NCBI GenBank assembly: GCA_011192155.1
Contig: DUEK01000021.1
Location: forward strand, 1 to 37,470
Origin: Thermoflexia bacterium
Lineage (GTDB): Bacteria; Chloroflexota; Anaerolineae; B4-G1
Reading direction: 5' to 3'
Length of the DNA stretch: 37,470 nucleotides
Below the pieces are notes generated by a model that ran no database searches, was not told the origin of the DNA, and worked only from the letters and a program-made list of their open reading frames with translations. Below, piece after piece: positions 24,366-32,430 of the stretch; within the stretch, counting starts at the first letter, position 1; the number at the start of each line of letters is the position of its first letter. Position numbers and translations under genes: made by a program.

Positions 24366-24514
24366 GTAACTACTCGGTTTGGACTGTTACACAGAGTTTC
24401 AGAGTTTGTCACGGAAGGGCACAGAGAAAAAGATATTTTTACTGCATTCTCTGCGAATCTCTGTGTCTACTCAGTGGTTCTCTGTGTCCAGATCAGAATA
24501 GCCTGAGTAGTAAC
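24366..24514. repeat. Diverged ACACAGAG/CTCTGTGT repeat between nadB and kptA
   Basis: The region is bounded by GTAACTACTC (24366-24375) and GAGTAGTAAC (24505-24514), inverse with one mismatch. It contains several CACAGAG and CTCTGTG words, as in the elements at 21-86 and 37366-37440. It encodes no ORF and lies in the gap before kptA. Confidence 0.6.
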
Positions 24515-24527
24515 CTGAGGGGTAATT

Positions 24528-25118
24528 ATGGCCGACCGCCGCCTGGTCAAACTGGGCAAATTTCTGGCCCTCATTCTGCGCCATCAACCGGAGCGGTTCG
24601 CGCTGGAACTGGATGAGGAGGGCTGGGCATCGCTCTCTGAGGTGATGGAGATTGTGCGCGGGCTGCCCAATTTTCGCTGGGCCACTCGTGCTGATGTGAT
24701 GCGTGTCGTCGAGGAGGGCGTGGGCGATGAAAAGCGTCGCTTTCAGGTGGAGGGGAAGCGCATCCGCGCCCGCTATGGTCACTCTATCGCGCAACCCATC
24801 ATCTACGAGCCTTGCGCCCCGCCATCAATCCTTTACCACGGTGCCGCGCCCGACGCGCTGGAAGCCATCCGCCGCGATGGCCTCGAGCCGATAGGGCGGC
24901 AGTACGTTCACCTCTCGCTCGACTCGGAAACGGCCATTGGTTCGACTGAGCTCACCACAAGCCGCGTCGGTGCGCGTCACGATGAACATCCTATCGTCCT
25001 TACCGTCCGCGCCGCCGGAGCGCATATGGCGGGGGTCGAGTTCTATCAGGCGGACGAGGCGGTTTATTTGGCGAAACGTGTCCCGTCCGAGTTTATCGAG
25101 TTCCCGGCAAGCCAGTAG
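24528..25118 (+). CDS. kptA: RNA 2'-phosphotransferase (Tpt1/KptA family)
   Basis: KptA/Tpt1 moves an internal RNA 2'-phosphate to NAD+, releasing nicotinamide and ADP-ribose 1'',2''-cyclic phosphate. The 196-residue product has the family start LGKFLALILRHQPE (R18 and H19 are expected catalytic residues), then GWASLSEVM, ILYHGA, YVHLSLD and TSRVGARHD carrying later basic residues, and FYQADEAVYLAKRVP. In bacteria its RNA substrate is unclear. SD GAGGGG precedes the ATG. It follows the NAD operon by 166 bp, matching its use of NAD+, though co-transcription is uncertain because of the repeat in between. Confidence 0.93.
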   Translation: MADRRLVKLGKFLALILRHQPERFALELDEEGWASLSEVMEIVRGLPNFRWATRADVMRVVEEGVGDEKRRFQVEGKRIRARYGHSIAQPIIYEPCAPPSILYHGAAPDALEAIRRDGLEPIGRQYVHLSLDSETAIGSTELTTSRVGARHDEHPIVLTVRAAGAHMAGVEFYQADEAVYLAKRVPSEFIEFPASQ

Positions 25119-25140
25119 ATAGGGGAGATAAAACGATAGC

Positions 25141-25170
25141 GGCCCGGTCGGGGAATATCCCGGCCGGGCC
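25141..25170. terminator. Hairpin between convergent kptA and the importer operon
   Basis: GGCCCGGTCGGG and CCCGGCCGGGCC form a 12-bp stem (one G-U pair) with a 6-base loop, followed by ATCTGATTTT on the plus strand. It is probably a bidirectional terminator. Confidence 0.75.
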
Positions 25171-25191
25171 ATCTGATTTTGGGTAGCTCAC

Positions 25192-26184
25192 TTATACTAG
25201 ATGACAGGCTACTTGGTGCTCCTCGTTGCCTGGCAATGGTTGGAGTGGGGGGATCTCTTGAGAGCAAATCTTCTCTGCAATGGGGCAGCGAGGGTGGAAG
25301 CGGCAGCCGGATGGCGGATTGATGGGGCTGGGGATTTCGCCCTTGGGTAAGGGGGCCGTGCGGCGGGCGTGGGGGTTGGGTACTGGTACTGCCGCCAGCA
25401 GCGCTTGCGTGTAGGGATGTTGCGGGTTGCGATAGACCTGTTCCAGGGTACCCATCTCACAGATCAGCCCTAGGTACATGATCGCGATCCGGTCGCAGAT
25501 GTACTTGGCCGTTGCCAAGTCGTGGGTGATGAATAGATACGTCAGGTTAAAATCCTGTTTGAGTTGCACCATCAACTCTAGGAGTAGTGCTCGTACCGAG
25601 ACGTCAACGTTGGCGATGGGCTCGTCAGCGACGACGAGATCCGGGTGTAGCATCAACGCCCGCGCGATGATGGCCCGCTGGCGCTGCCCACCGCTAAGTT
25701 GATGCGGGTATTTGTCATAGAGGGTGGAGGCGGGTGTCAATCCCACTCGCTCCATCATATCCAGCACTCGACGACGATTTTCTTCCCCTCTGGCTATGTC
25801 GAAAATCTCCAGGCTGTGGCCGATGGCATTGCCGGTTTTCATACGAGGGTTCATTGAGGCAAACGGATCCTGAAAGATGACCTGCATACGCTGCCGCATA
25901 CGGCGCATCCCTTCGCCATCCAGTGTAGTCAGGTCTATACCATCAAAGAAGATGTCTCCCTCTGTAGACTCCACCAGGCGCAAGATCAGTCGTCCCGTCG
26001 TCGTCTTTCCACTGCCGCTCTCTCCAGCCAGCCCAAAGACCTCTCCACGACGGATCTCAAAGTTCACCCCGTCTACAGCGTGCACAAACTGCCGCTGGCG
26101 AGTTACAAGGCGTTCGATGAAACCCTTCTGTACGGGGAACCATTTTTTCAGGCCCCGAATTTCGACTAGATTTTGTTTTGTCAT
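25192..26184 (-). CDS. Peptide/nickel-type ABC transporter ATPase, OppF-like
   Basis: This is one of two ATPases powering the importer, about 330 residues. Walker A is GESGSGKTTTG, the Q-loop is VIFQDPFASMNPR, the signature is LSGGQRQR, and Walker B is LVVADEPIANVDVS. A C-terminal oligopeptide/dipeptide extension carries SGCRFHPRCPIAEKIC, a cysteine-containing motif found in these ATPases. I chose ATG 26184 (MTKQNLVEIRG), 7 bp after the oppD stop; an ATG at 26199 overlapping oppD is possible. It is the last gene of the operon. Confidence 0.94.
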   Translation of the reverse strand: MTKQNLVEIRGLKKWFPVQKGFIERLVTRQRQFVHAVDGVNFEIRRGEVFGLAGESGSGKTTTGRLILRLVESTEGDIFFDGIDLTTLDGEGMRRMRQRMQVIFQDPFASMNPRMKTGNAIGHSLEIFDIARGEENRRRVLDMMERVGLTPASTLYDKYPHQLSGGQRQRAIIARALMLHPDLVVADEPIANVDVSVRALLLELMVQLKQDFNLTYLFITHDLATAKYICDRIAIMYLGLICEMGTLEQVYRNPQHPYTQALLAAVPVPNPHARRTAPLPKGEIPSPINPPSGCRFHPRCPIAEKICSQEIPPLQPLPGNEEHQVACHLV

Positions 26185-26191
26185 TAGCTTC

Positions 26192-27154
26192 TCACTCATA
26201 CAACCAACAAGCACTCCAATGCTCTGGCCGCACTTCTTTGAATGATGGCTCCTCAACCTGGCAGCGCTCTATCGCGCGGGGGCAGCGGGGGTGGAACTTG
26301 CAGCCAGATGGTGGGTTGATCAAATCAGGCGGCGATCCGCCCATAATCTGCAAGTTATCGTCTGTGAGGTTGATGTTAGGCACAGAGCCTAGCAGCCCCC
26401 GGGTGTAGGGATGGAGCGGGTCGTCAAAGAGCAAGCGCACATCTGCCAACTCCATCAGTTTGCCCGCGTACATCACAGCCACCCGGTCCGCCAACTCGGC
26501 CACCACGCCAATGTTGTGGGTGATGAGGATGATGGTCAGGTTAAACTGGCGTTGCAGGTCCCTGAGTTGGTCGAGGAATTGGGCTTCGACGATCACGTCC
26601 AGCGAGGTCGTCGGCTCATCGGCGATGATCAGGTCAACATTCAGCGCCAGGGCCAATCCGATCATCACACGCTGGCGCATACCGCCGCTCAGTTGATGGG
26701 GATAGTCATCCAGCCGCTCGGCTCTGATACCGAGACGGTCGAGCAACTCTGCTGCCTGCTTGCGCGCGTCTTTTTCGCTCACCTCGGGCCGATGCGTCTG
26801 GATCGTCTCCACGATGTGGTCGCTGACGCGCTGCAAGGGATTCAGGCATGTCAGCGGATCCTGAAAAATCATTGAGAGCCGCGCTCCTCGCAGGCGACGC
26901 ATTTCTTCAGCGCTCAATTCCATCAGGTTCTGCCCGTCAAAGATAATCTCACCCCCGGCGATTTTGCCCGGCGGGCGCAGCAGGCGCATAATGGCCGCGC
27001 CCGTAGTGGATTTGCCGCAGCCCGATTCGCCCACTAGTCCCAGCACCTCACCTCGATATACCGTCAGATTGATGTCATCTGCTCCTCGCACAACGCCAGC
27101 GCGGGTGGGATAATCCACGCTTAAATGTCGTAGTTGTAATACCGGTTCGCTCAT
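26192..27154 (-). CDS. Peptide/nickel-type ABC transporter ATPase, OppD-like
   Basis: This is the partner ATPase, 320 residues. Walker A is GESGCGKSTTG, the Q-loop is MIFQDPLTCLNP, the signature is LSGGMRQR, Walker B is LIIADEPTTSLDV, and the C-terminal motif is SGCKFHPRCPRAIERC. It would form a heterodimer with the OppF-like subunit on the cytoplasmic side. The ATG overlaps the stop codon of the OppC-like gene (4 bp), showing tight coupling. Confidence 0.95.
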   Translation of the reverse strand: MSEPVLQLRHLSVDYPTRAGVVRGADDINLTVYRGEVLGLVGESGCGKSTTGAAIMRLLRPPGKIAGGEIIFDGQNLMELSAEEMRRLRGARLSMIFQDPLTCLNPLQRVSDHIVETIQTHRPEVSEKDARKQAAELLDRLGIRAERLDDYPHQLSGGMRQRVMIGLALALNVDLIIADEPTTSLDVIVEAQFLDQLRDLQRQFNLTIILITHNIGVVAELADRVAVMYAGKLMELADVRLLFDDPLHPYTRGLLGSVPNINLTDDNLQIMGGSPPDLINPPSGCKFHPRCPRAIERCQVEEPSFKEVRPEHWSACWLYE

Positions 27155-28044
27155 GTTTCTGTTAACCTCGGATTCAATATCTCGCTCAGTCCCTCACCGA
27201 ACAGGCTAAAACCCAGCGCCACCAGCGCAATCGCCAGGCCGGGGAAGGTGACAGGCCACCAGCGGCCGCCGACCAATTCTGAGCGCCCGCGGTAGATGTC
27301 GTAGCCCCAGTCTGGTCGAGAGGGGTCCACCCCCAGGCCGATAAAGGCCAACGCGGCCTCGGTGATGATGGCATCAGCGATGTTCAACGAAAAGACAACC
27401 ACGATGGAGGGAATAACATTGGGGAAAATGTAGCGCCACAGGACGGTCCGCCCTCGCGCTCCCAGGCTCTGGGCGGCCTCTACGTACAATTCTTCTTTGA
27501 TTGAGAGCACTTGTCCGCGCACCAACCGAAAGAAAATAGGAACGTAAACGACGGCGATGGCGATGGACATATTCAGCACGCCCGCACCCAGCAATGCTGC
27601 CAGGGCGATGGCCAGAATCAGGCCGGGAAAGGCGTAGATGCTGTCCATTAGCAACGAAAGGGAGCGATCCAATCGGCCGCCCAGGAAACCGGACAACAGT
27701 CCCAGTGGTACTCCCACAACGAGTGAGAAGACAGCCGAAAGAAGCGCGACCTGGAGCACGAGCTGTGCGCCGTAGATGATTCGGCTAAAGATATCGCGCC
27801 CCAGTTGGTCGGTGCCAAAGATGTGTTGCGTGCTGGGGGGGGTGAATGGGTCTCCTACCATGCCCTCAGGATCGTAAGGGGCTAATCTGGGTGTAAAAAA
27901 TGTAAGCAGAGTCAGCACAACAATGAACACAACGATAAAGCCACCTATTACCGTCATATACCACTCTACACCATACCACTTACGGCCCTGTAGAAAGCGG
28001 GCCAACAGGCCAATTTCTGCATCAACTTTTGCTACATGTGCCAT
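27151..28044 (-). CDS. ABC transporter permease, OppC/DppC-like
   Basis: The permease has about 297 residues and six hydrophobic segments. The first is MTVIGGFIVVFIVVLTLLTFF. FGTDQLGRDIFSRIIYGAQ is the family landmark after the periplasmic loop. The coupling loop is EAAQSLGARGRTVLWRYIFPNVIP, the EAA motif that contacts the ATPase. I chose ATG 28044 with AGGTGG 9 bases upstream; the longer frame would run into the preceding gene. It would pair with the OppB-like permease to form the channel. Confidence 0.93.
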   Translation of the reverse strand: MAHVAKVDAEIGLLARFLQGRKWYGVEWYMTVIGGFIVVFIVVLTLLTFFTPRLAPYDPEGMVGDPFTPPSTQHIFGTDQLGRDIFSRIIYGAQLVLQVALLSAVFSLVVGVPLGLLSGFLGGRLDRSLSLLMDSIYAFPGLILAIALAALLGAGVLNMSIAIAVVYVPIFFRLVRGQVLSIKEELYVEAAQSLGARGRTVLWRYIFPNVIPSIVVVFSLNIADAIITEAALAFIGLGVDPSRPDWGYDIYRGRSELVGGRWWPVTFPGLAIALVALGFSLFGEGLSEILNPRLTET

Positions 28045-28060
28045 ATACTTGCCACCTCGT

Positions 28061-28855
28061 CTATGGGCGTTCCACCAGTGTAAAGGAATCGAAACCGGCT
28101 GGAATCTCTGGCGCGCCAGACTCACCACTGGTGGCGGTGAGGCCAATACTGATCGGAGTCACTGTGGCGTCGAAACAGCGACCGACTTGGACCCAGTCAC
28201 CTTCGCTCAACAGGTAGCCGATGTAGGAATTGCCGGCCTTGCGCAGCATCATATGAACTACCTCAGATGAGGTTGACACACCAACACGAGCGCAGCCGAG
28301 ATCCGAGCCATCAAAGTAGACGCCACTCCCTACACAAGATGGATCATTCCCCTCTTGACAATAGCCTCGGCTCAGCGAAATGAGACGCCCATCATCCATT
28401 TGGACAAAGATGGTTGCGTTCTGTGAGTCGGAGGCAGGACTGAAAGCCACCTTAGTCATAGTATCGAAATGACCAGCAGGAGCATCGCGCACCAGGACGT
28501 TCTGTGCATCCTGCAAATCGTCCGAGATCGAGCCCGCTTGCGACACGATACGTAGGGTTCCTGGTACTTCCGTCAATGACCAGTGGGCAGGGTCCTCGTT
28601 GATCCACGCCCAGCCCGACTCCAGTGTATCGTCAAAGTCGTGGACAACAGGAATAGGTGCGGGCTTTACCAGTGCTGTGTTGTAATGACAGGCTGGCCAG
28701 CACCGCTTTGTGTAGTAAATCGTATTCTGGATTCTGGGAGTCGGTCTGGGTGCAGGCGTAGTAGACAGTGGTGGAGAGAGTGCGCTGGCGTAGGCGATCA
28801 GTAGCAACCAGACCGCTATCAAGAGAACTGTTAAGGGAATGGAAAAGCGTTTCAT
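28061..28855 (-). CDS. Secreted beta-sandwich (concanavalin-like) protein within the importer operon
   Basis: The 264-residue product has an N-terminal hydrophobic segment (PLTVLLIAVWLLLIAYASAL), a signal peptide or anchor, then a Pro-rich linker. About residues 70-264 look like a laminin-G/concanavalin-like beta-sandwich: HDFDDTLESGWAWINEDPAHW, TMTKVAFSP, ATIFVQMDDGRLISLSRG, SYIGYLLSEGDWVQVG and AGFDSFTLV resemble the DUF1349 / GH43-accessory type. Cysteines at several positions could form disulfides. It lies 16 bp before oppC and 21 bp after oppB, so it is co-transcribed with them. It may bind substrate, possibly a glycan or glycopeptide, outside the membrane. Family assignment is tentative. 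Confidence 0.72.
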   Translation of the reverse strand: MKRFSIPLTVLLIAVWLLLIAYASALSPPLSTTPAPRPTPRIQNTIYYTKRCWPACHYNTALVKPAPIPVVHDFDDTLESGWAWINEDPAHWSLTEVPGTLRIVSQAGSISDDLQDAQNVLVRDAPAGHFDTMTKVAFSPASDSQNATIFVQMDDGRLISLSRGYCQEGNDPSCVGSGVYFDGSDLGCARVGVSTSSEVVHMMLRKAGNSYIGYLLSEGDWVQVGRCFDATVTPISIGLTATSGESGAPEIPAGFDSFTLVERP

Positions 28856-28876
28856 TTTGTCATCCTCTTCTCATCG

Positions 28877-30328
28877 TTAATACCGTACCCGTGGGTCAAT
28901 ACGGGCGTAGATGATATCTACAACCAGGCTGACCGTCGCTATGAACAGGGCGATAAAGACCACTGTGCCCTGGATGGCAGGAAAGTCTCGATCGGTGATG
29001 CGACCCGCCAGGAACAACCCCATCCCGGGCCAGTTGAATGTCGTCTCTGTGAGCACCGCACCGGACAGCAGCAGTGCGAGTTGCATGCCAAACATCGTGA
29101 GGATGGGGATAAAGGCATTGAGCAGTGCGTGTTTGTAGATGACCACTTTTTCCGGAATGCCGCGAGCACGAGCTGCTGTGACAAAGTCCTGCTGAAGCAC
29201 ATCAAGCATGTTGGCCCGCGTGAGCCGCGTAAATATCCCAGAGAGGTAAAGGCCCAGCGTCAACGCGGGGAGCACCAAGTGCTTTAGTGCATTCAACAGG
29301 CTGTCCCATTGGCCGGTGATGATCGTGCTAAAGATGTAAAAGTTGGAAAAGAAATCGGTGATGGCTATAATCTTTTCCCCTCTCGGGCCAGTGAACCGTT
29401 CCTGCAGCTCAAAGACCTGAGCGATGGTATCGGGCCGCAACTGGGTGTCAATGCGGTCGGTGACGGGGAACCAGCCTAACGCAACGCCAAAGATGAGTTG
29501 AAACATCAACCCCAACCAAAAGATCGGGATAGCGTAGGCGACGATGCTATAGATACGTAGGGAGTAGTCAGCAGCGCTGCGGCGCTTTTGGGCGGCAAAG
29601 GCGCCGCTAAATACCCCTATCAATGTGGCGACTAGCATACCGGTAAATCCGAGTTCGACCGTGGCCGGTAGCTTGAGTGCCAGGTCGGCCGCTACGGGAC
29701 GGCCCCGCAGCGTGATCGAACTTCCCAGGTCGAAGCGCGTGACCAGTCCCCACAGATAGTTGAAGAACTGGCTGTCGAAAGGATTGACGTGGACGCGGAA
29801 GGATTTGGTGGGAGCCCAGCCCTCCAGTCCGCCCTGTATCATTGTCACTCGCTGCCAATCCCCCTCGACTGGGGCGTCCCCAGCATCCTCTACCGGGGCA
29901 AAGTGGAATTCTACCCGCCGTAGCCAGCTCAGTTTCTCCTTTTCTATCCAGACCGGCACGTCTGCGTCGACGGCAACGCGCATCCAGTCCTCTTCTCCCT
30001 CAGTGAAACGATCTGTGATGGGAAGTTGCTCTCCCTCCAGAGCCAGCATTACCAGAGTGCTGGTGAAATAACGTTCGTTGTATAGCACTACCACTGGTTC
30101 CACCACCGTCGCCCGGCTGCCGCGCATGTTGAACACCATAGGGCGGTCCAGCCCCTGGGCGTGTCGAAGCTGATCCAGGTATTCCTGTGGCACGCCTGGC
30201 CGCATCGCGGCTTTGATCGGGTCGCCCGGCATTACTCGCAGCAGGACGAACACAAAGACGAGCAGGATGAGCACCATTGGGATTGTGAGCAAAATCCGAG
30301 TAATGATATAGGCTCGCAGTGAACTCAT
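28877..30328 (-). CDS. ABC transporter permease, OppB/DppB-like, with large extracytoplasmic insertions
   Basis: At 483 residues it is about 150 longer than usual family members. The N-terminus is standard (ITRILLTIPMVLILLVFVFV, LRVMPGDPIKAAMRPG, LDQLRHAQGLDRP). About residues 66-185 are an inserted hydrophilic segment with VVVLYNERYFTSTLVMLALEG split over strands and VPVWIEKEKLSWLRRVEFHF, apparently a small beta-rich domain outside the membrane. The family pattern resumes at NYLWGLVTRFDLGSS. A second insertion of about 45 residues lies near 295-345 before LLNALKHLVLPALTLGLYLSG. The EAA loop TAARARGIPEKVVIYKHALLNA is intact. It forms the channel with the OppC-like protein. Confidence 0.92.
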   Translation of the reverse strand: MSSLRAYIITRILLTIPMVLILLVFVFVLLRVMPGDPIKAAMRPGVPQEYLDQLRHAQGLDRPMVFNMRGSRATVVEPVVVLYNERYFTSTLVMLALEGEQLPITDRFTEGEEDWMRVAVDADVPVWIEKEKLSWLRRVEFHFAPVEDAGDAPVEGDWQRVTMIQGGLEGWAPTKSFRVHVNPFDSQFFNYLWGLVTRFDLGSSITLRGRPVAADLALKLPATVELGFTGMLVATLIGVFSGAFAAQKRRSAADYSLRIYSIVAYAIPIFWLGLMFQLIFGVALGWFPVTDRIDTQLRPDTIAQVFELQERFTGPRGEKIIAITDFFSNFYIFSTIITGQWDSLLNALKHLVLPALTLGLYLSGIFTRLTRANMLDVLQQDFVTAARARGIPEKVVIYKHALLNAFIPILTMFGMQLALLLSGAVLTETTFNWPGMGLFLAGRITDRDFPAIQGTVVFIALFIATVSLVVDIIYARIDPRVRY

Positions 30329-30344
30329 TGTTCCTACCTTGATT

Positions 30345-30442
30345 GATTGGAGATTTGCTGAACTGAGATTTGTTGATTTATTGCGGACGGCACGAAAATG
30401 CGGATAGCTTTACATCTCCAAATCTCAAATCCGTAAATCAAC
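30345..30442. repeat. Inverted pair of 'AGATTTGGAGATT' repeats
   Basis: The left copy (30345-30380, GATTGGAGATTTG...) and the right copy (30413-30442, CATCTCCAAATCTCAAATC...) are inverse relatives. Similar sequence occurs at 34236-34271 and in the coding linker of the NadC-NadA fusion (21667-21705). It is non-coding here. Confidence 0.7.
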
Positions 30443-30444
30443 AA

Positions 30445-30490
30445 GAGGGAGGAGTCTTGAGAGGCGATCCCCATCAAGACCCCTCCACTC
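30445..30490 (-). terminator. Hairpin after the substrate-binding protein gene
   Basis: GAGGGAGGAGTCTTGA and TCAAGACCCCTCCACTC pair with one mismatch and one bulge. On the minus strand TTGTTGATTT follows. It probably acts as an attenuator that makes the binding protein more abundant than the permeases. Confidence 0.6.
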
Positions 30491-30518
30491 TTACATTACG
30501 ATGGATCGTTCCAGTATG

Positions 30519-32147
30519 CTACTTGGTCAGCGTAAAGTAGTGCAGGAACATGGTCGGGTCTAGCTTGATCCCGCCGACGTCGTTCTGGGTCACGATCAGG
30601 AGCGCCCCCTGGGTGAAGGGGATGGTGGGCACCTCGGTGGTCCAGAGTTCCTGAAGTTGGTGATACAGATCCTCTCGAACCGCAGGATCCGTTTCCGTCT
30701 GGGCCGAGTGCAGGAGTTCGTCCATCTCCTCACCGCTGTAAAAGATGCCGATGTCGTCCGAAGCGCCGGACTCGGCGAACGACCAGGTGTAGTTGTCGGG
30801 ATCCAGATAGTCGGGGTACCACCCTAGCAAGAAGGTCGGCATCGTGCCAGGGCCAAAGTAGTCGGTGTAGGTGCCCCAATCAGCTGATTGCAGGCTCACT
30901 TGGACCACGCCTGTCTCTTCCCAAGCCGCCTTGATCACTGCCGCCACGTCGCCCTCGGTCGGGCCGTAGTGGTCGGGCGTCCACCAGAGGTCCATCACCA
31001 GAGGATTGCTCTCGTCGAAGCCTGCCTCGGCCAGCAGGGCCTTGGCTGCATCCAGGTCTCGCTCTGGGAAGGCGTCAATGTGGCCGGCCATACCCATCGG
31101 CACCATGCTGTAGAGATTCTGATGCGTGCCCTGGAAGACTGTCCCAGAGATGTCGTCGCGGTTGATAGCCAGGGAGAGGCCCTGGCGGACCTTGGCGTTG
31201 TCGAAGGGCGGGGTGGTGGCGTTGAAGCAGACGTAGCGGATGTAGGCGCCAGGGCCCTCAGTGAGGGTGAAGTTGGGGTCTGCGTCGAGGTCCTGGTAGT
31301 CGGAGGGGGTCATTGTCTTCCAGGCAATGTCAATGTCGCCTGCCTCGAGAGCCAACCGCATAGCGGTGGCATCCGCAAAGTAACGCACGATGACGTTCGG
31401 ATAAGCTGGCGGGTCGCCATAGTAGTCGGGGTTGGCCTCCAGCACCATCTCTACGTCTCGTTCCCAGGACTTGATCACATAGTGACCAATACCGCCGCAG
31501 GTGCTATCCACGTCGAACTCGTTCTCAGGATAGCACTCTGGGCTGACAGGTGAGTAAGGTTGAGTGGCCACCAGCAGCGGGAAGAAGCCCACCGTATTTA
31601 TTAGGGTGAACTTGACAGTGTATTCGTCCACCGCTTCCACGCTTTCCACAAAGGAGGTCACCAGCCAGTTGGGGTCGCCCTCCAGCCGCATCACGCGATT
31701 GATGGACCAAACGACAGCGTCGGCGTTGAAGGCGACGCCATCGGGGAACGTCAGTCCCTCTCGCAGCTTGAAGGTGTATTCCAGTCCATCGTCACTGACT
31801 TCGTACGATTCTGCCAGCCCAGGCTCAAGTTCGGTTGAGCCTGGAACGTACATGAGAAGGGTGTCCATTGTGTTGTGGTGCATCTCCCAGGTGTGAAAGT
31901 CGTAGGACTGGGCTGGGTCGTGGTCGGTGATAGAGTCAGTAGTGCCAATGATCAGAGGCTCAATCTCGGGCTCAGGCGGGACCTCAGTTGGCTCTGGCTC
32001 TGGCACGTCGGTCGGTTCAGGCGGCGCTTCGGTTGGCTCCGGCGGCGCCTCGGTCGCTACCTCGGTTGCCGGAGGTGCGCACGATGCCACCAGTCCAAAG
32101 ACCAGGGTCAGCGCTACCAAAATGCTTAGTACACGTAAGGCTTTCAT
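30519..32147 (-). CDS. ABC transporter substrate-binding lipoprotein, family 5 (OppA/DppA-like)
   Basis: This is an extracytoplasmic solute-binding protein of 542 residues. The lipoprotein signal ends GLVASC with C23. A Pro/Glu/Thr-rich spacer runs to about residue 62, a stalk from the membrane. The family-5 signature region includes LAESYEVSDDGLEYTFKLREG followed by FPDGVAFNADAVVWSINRVM, then NPDYYGDPPAYPNVIVRYF and FDNAKVRQGLSLAINRDDI. Substrate is probably peptide-like but other family-5 ligands are possible. SD AGGAGGAG is 7 bases before the ATG. It is first in the importer operon and is separated from oppB by a hairpin. Confidence 0.96.
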   Translation of the reverse strand: MKALRVLSILVALTLVFGLVASCAPPATEVATEAPPEPTEAPPEPTDVPEPEPTEVPPEPEIEPLIIGTTDSITDHDPAQSYDFHTWEMHHNTMDTLLMYVPGSTELEPGLAESYEVSDDGLEYTFKLREGLTFPDGVAFNADAVVWSINRVMRLEGDPNWLVTSFVESVEAVDEYTVKFTLINTVGFFPLLVATQPYSPVSPECYPENEFDVDSTCGGIGHYVIKSWERDVEMVLEANPDYYGDPPAYPNVIVRYFADATAMRLALEAGDIDIAWKTMTPSDYQDLDADPNFTLTEGPGAYIRYVCFNATTPPFDNAKVRQGLSLAINRDDISGTVFQGTHQNLYSMVPMGMAGHIDAFPERDLDAAKALLAEAGFDESNPLVMDLWWTPDHYGPTEGDVAAVIKAAWEETGVVQVSLQSADWGTYTDYFGPGTMPTFLLGWYPDYLDPDNYTWSFAESGASDDIGIFYSGEEMDELLHSAQTETDPAVREDLYHQLQELWTTEVPTIPFTQGALLIVTQNDVGGIKLDPTMFLHYFTLTK

Positions 32148-32160
32148 TTATTTTCTCCTC

Positions 32161-32220
32161 CTAGTTTGTTACAAAAGTTTGAACGGACGCTATGAAGTGA
32201 AATAGTATCTCCCGTGTCAT
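32161..32220 (-). CDS. Possible 19-codon leader peptide before the substrate-binding gene
   Basis: ATG at 32220 follows AAAGGAGGTG directly and encodes MTREILFHFIASVQTFVTN, ending in a TAG that overlaps the SD of the binding-protein gene. The SD match is excellent, but its spacing to this ATG is too short to be ideal. It is either a coupling uORF or chance. Confidence 0.25.
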   Translation of the reverse strand: MTREILFHFIASVQTFVTN

Positions 32221-32317
32221 CACCTCCTTTCGTGAGTAGGCAGTTTCCAGAGAAAAAAGCCGCGCCTCAGCAGGCAAACTAAACAGCATTGAATCAGCCT
32301 GCGTCGGCAACTTTGGT

Positions 32318-32346
32318 AGTATAAGAGCATATGGGCAGAATGTCAA
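32318..32346 (-). promoter_or_regulatory. Promoter of the importer operon, with long leader
   Basis: Minus-strand TTGACA (32341-32346), a 17-bp spacer and TATACT (32318-32323) give a start near 32311 and a leader of about 164 bases. Within the leader, GCAGGC...GCCTGC and a GC-rich stretch ending GCGCGGC followed by TTTTTT (about 32256-32305) resemble an attenuator. Confidence 0.7.
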
Positions 32347-32430
32347 ATCGCAGCATGGCCCGGTGTCCGGCATCTTGCTATAGATACCCGCATAGATGCG
32401 GAATGGTTCATTATATTTCCCGCTCTGCCC

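Noticed and set aside
32161-32373. Minus-strand 70-codon frame in the importer leader
   Set aside because: Its start lies upstream of the predicted transcription start; only the last 19 codons could be translated and even that is doubtful.
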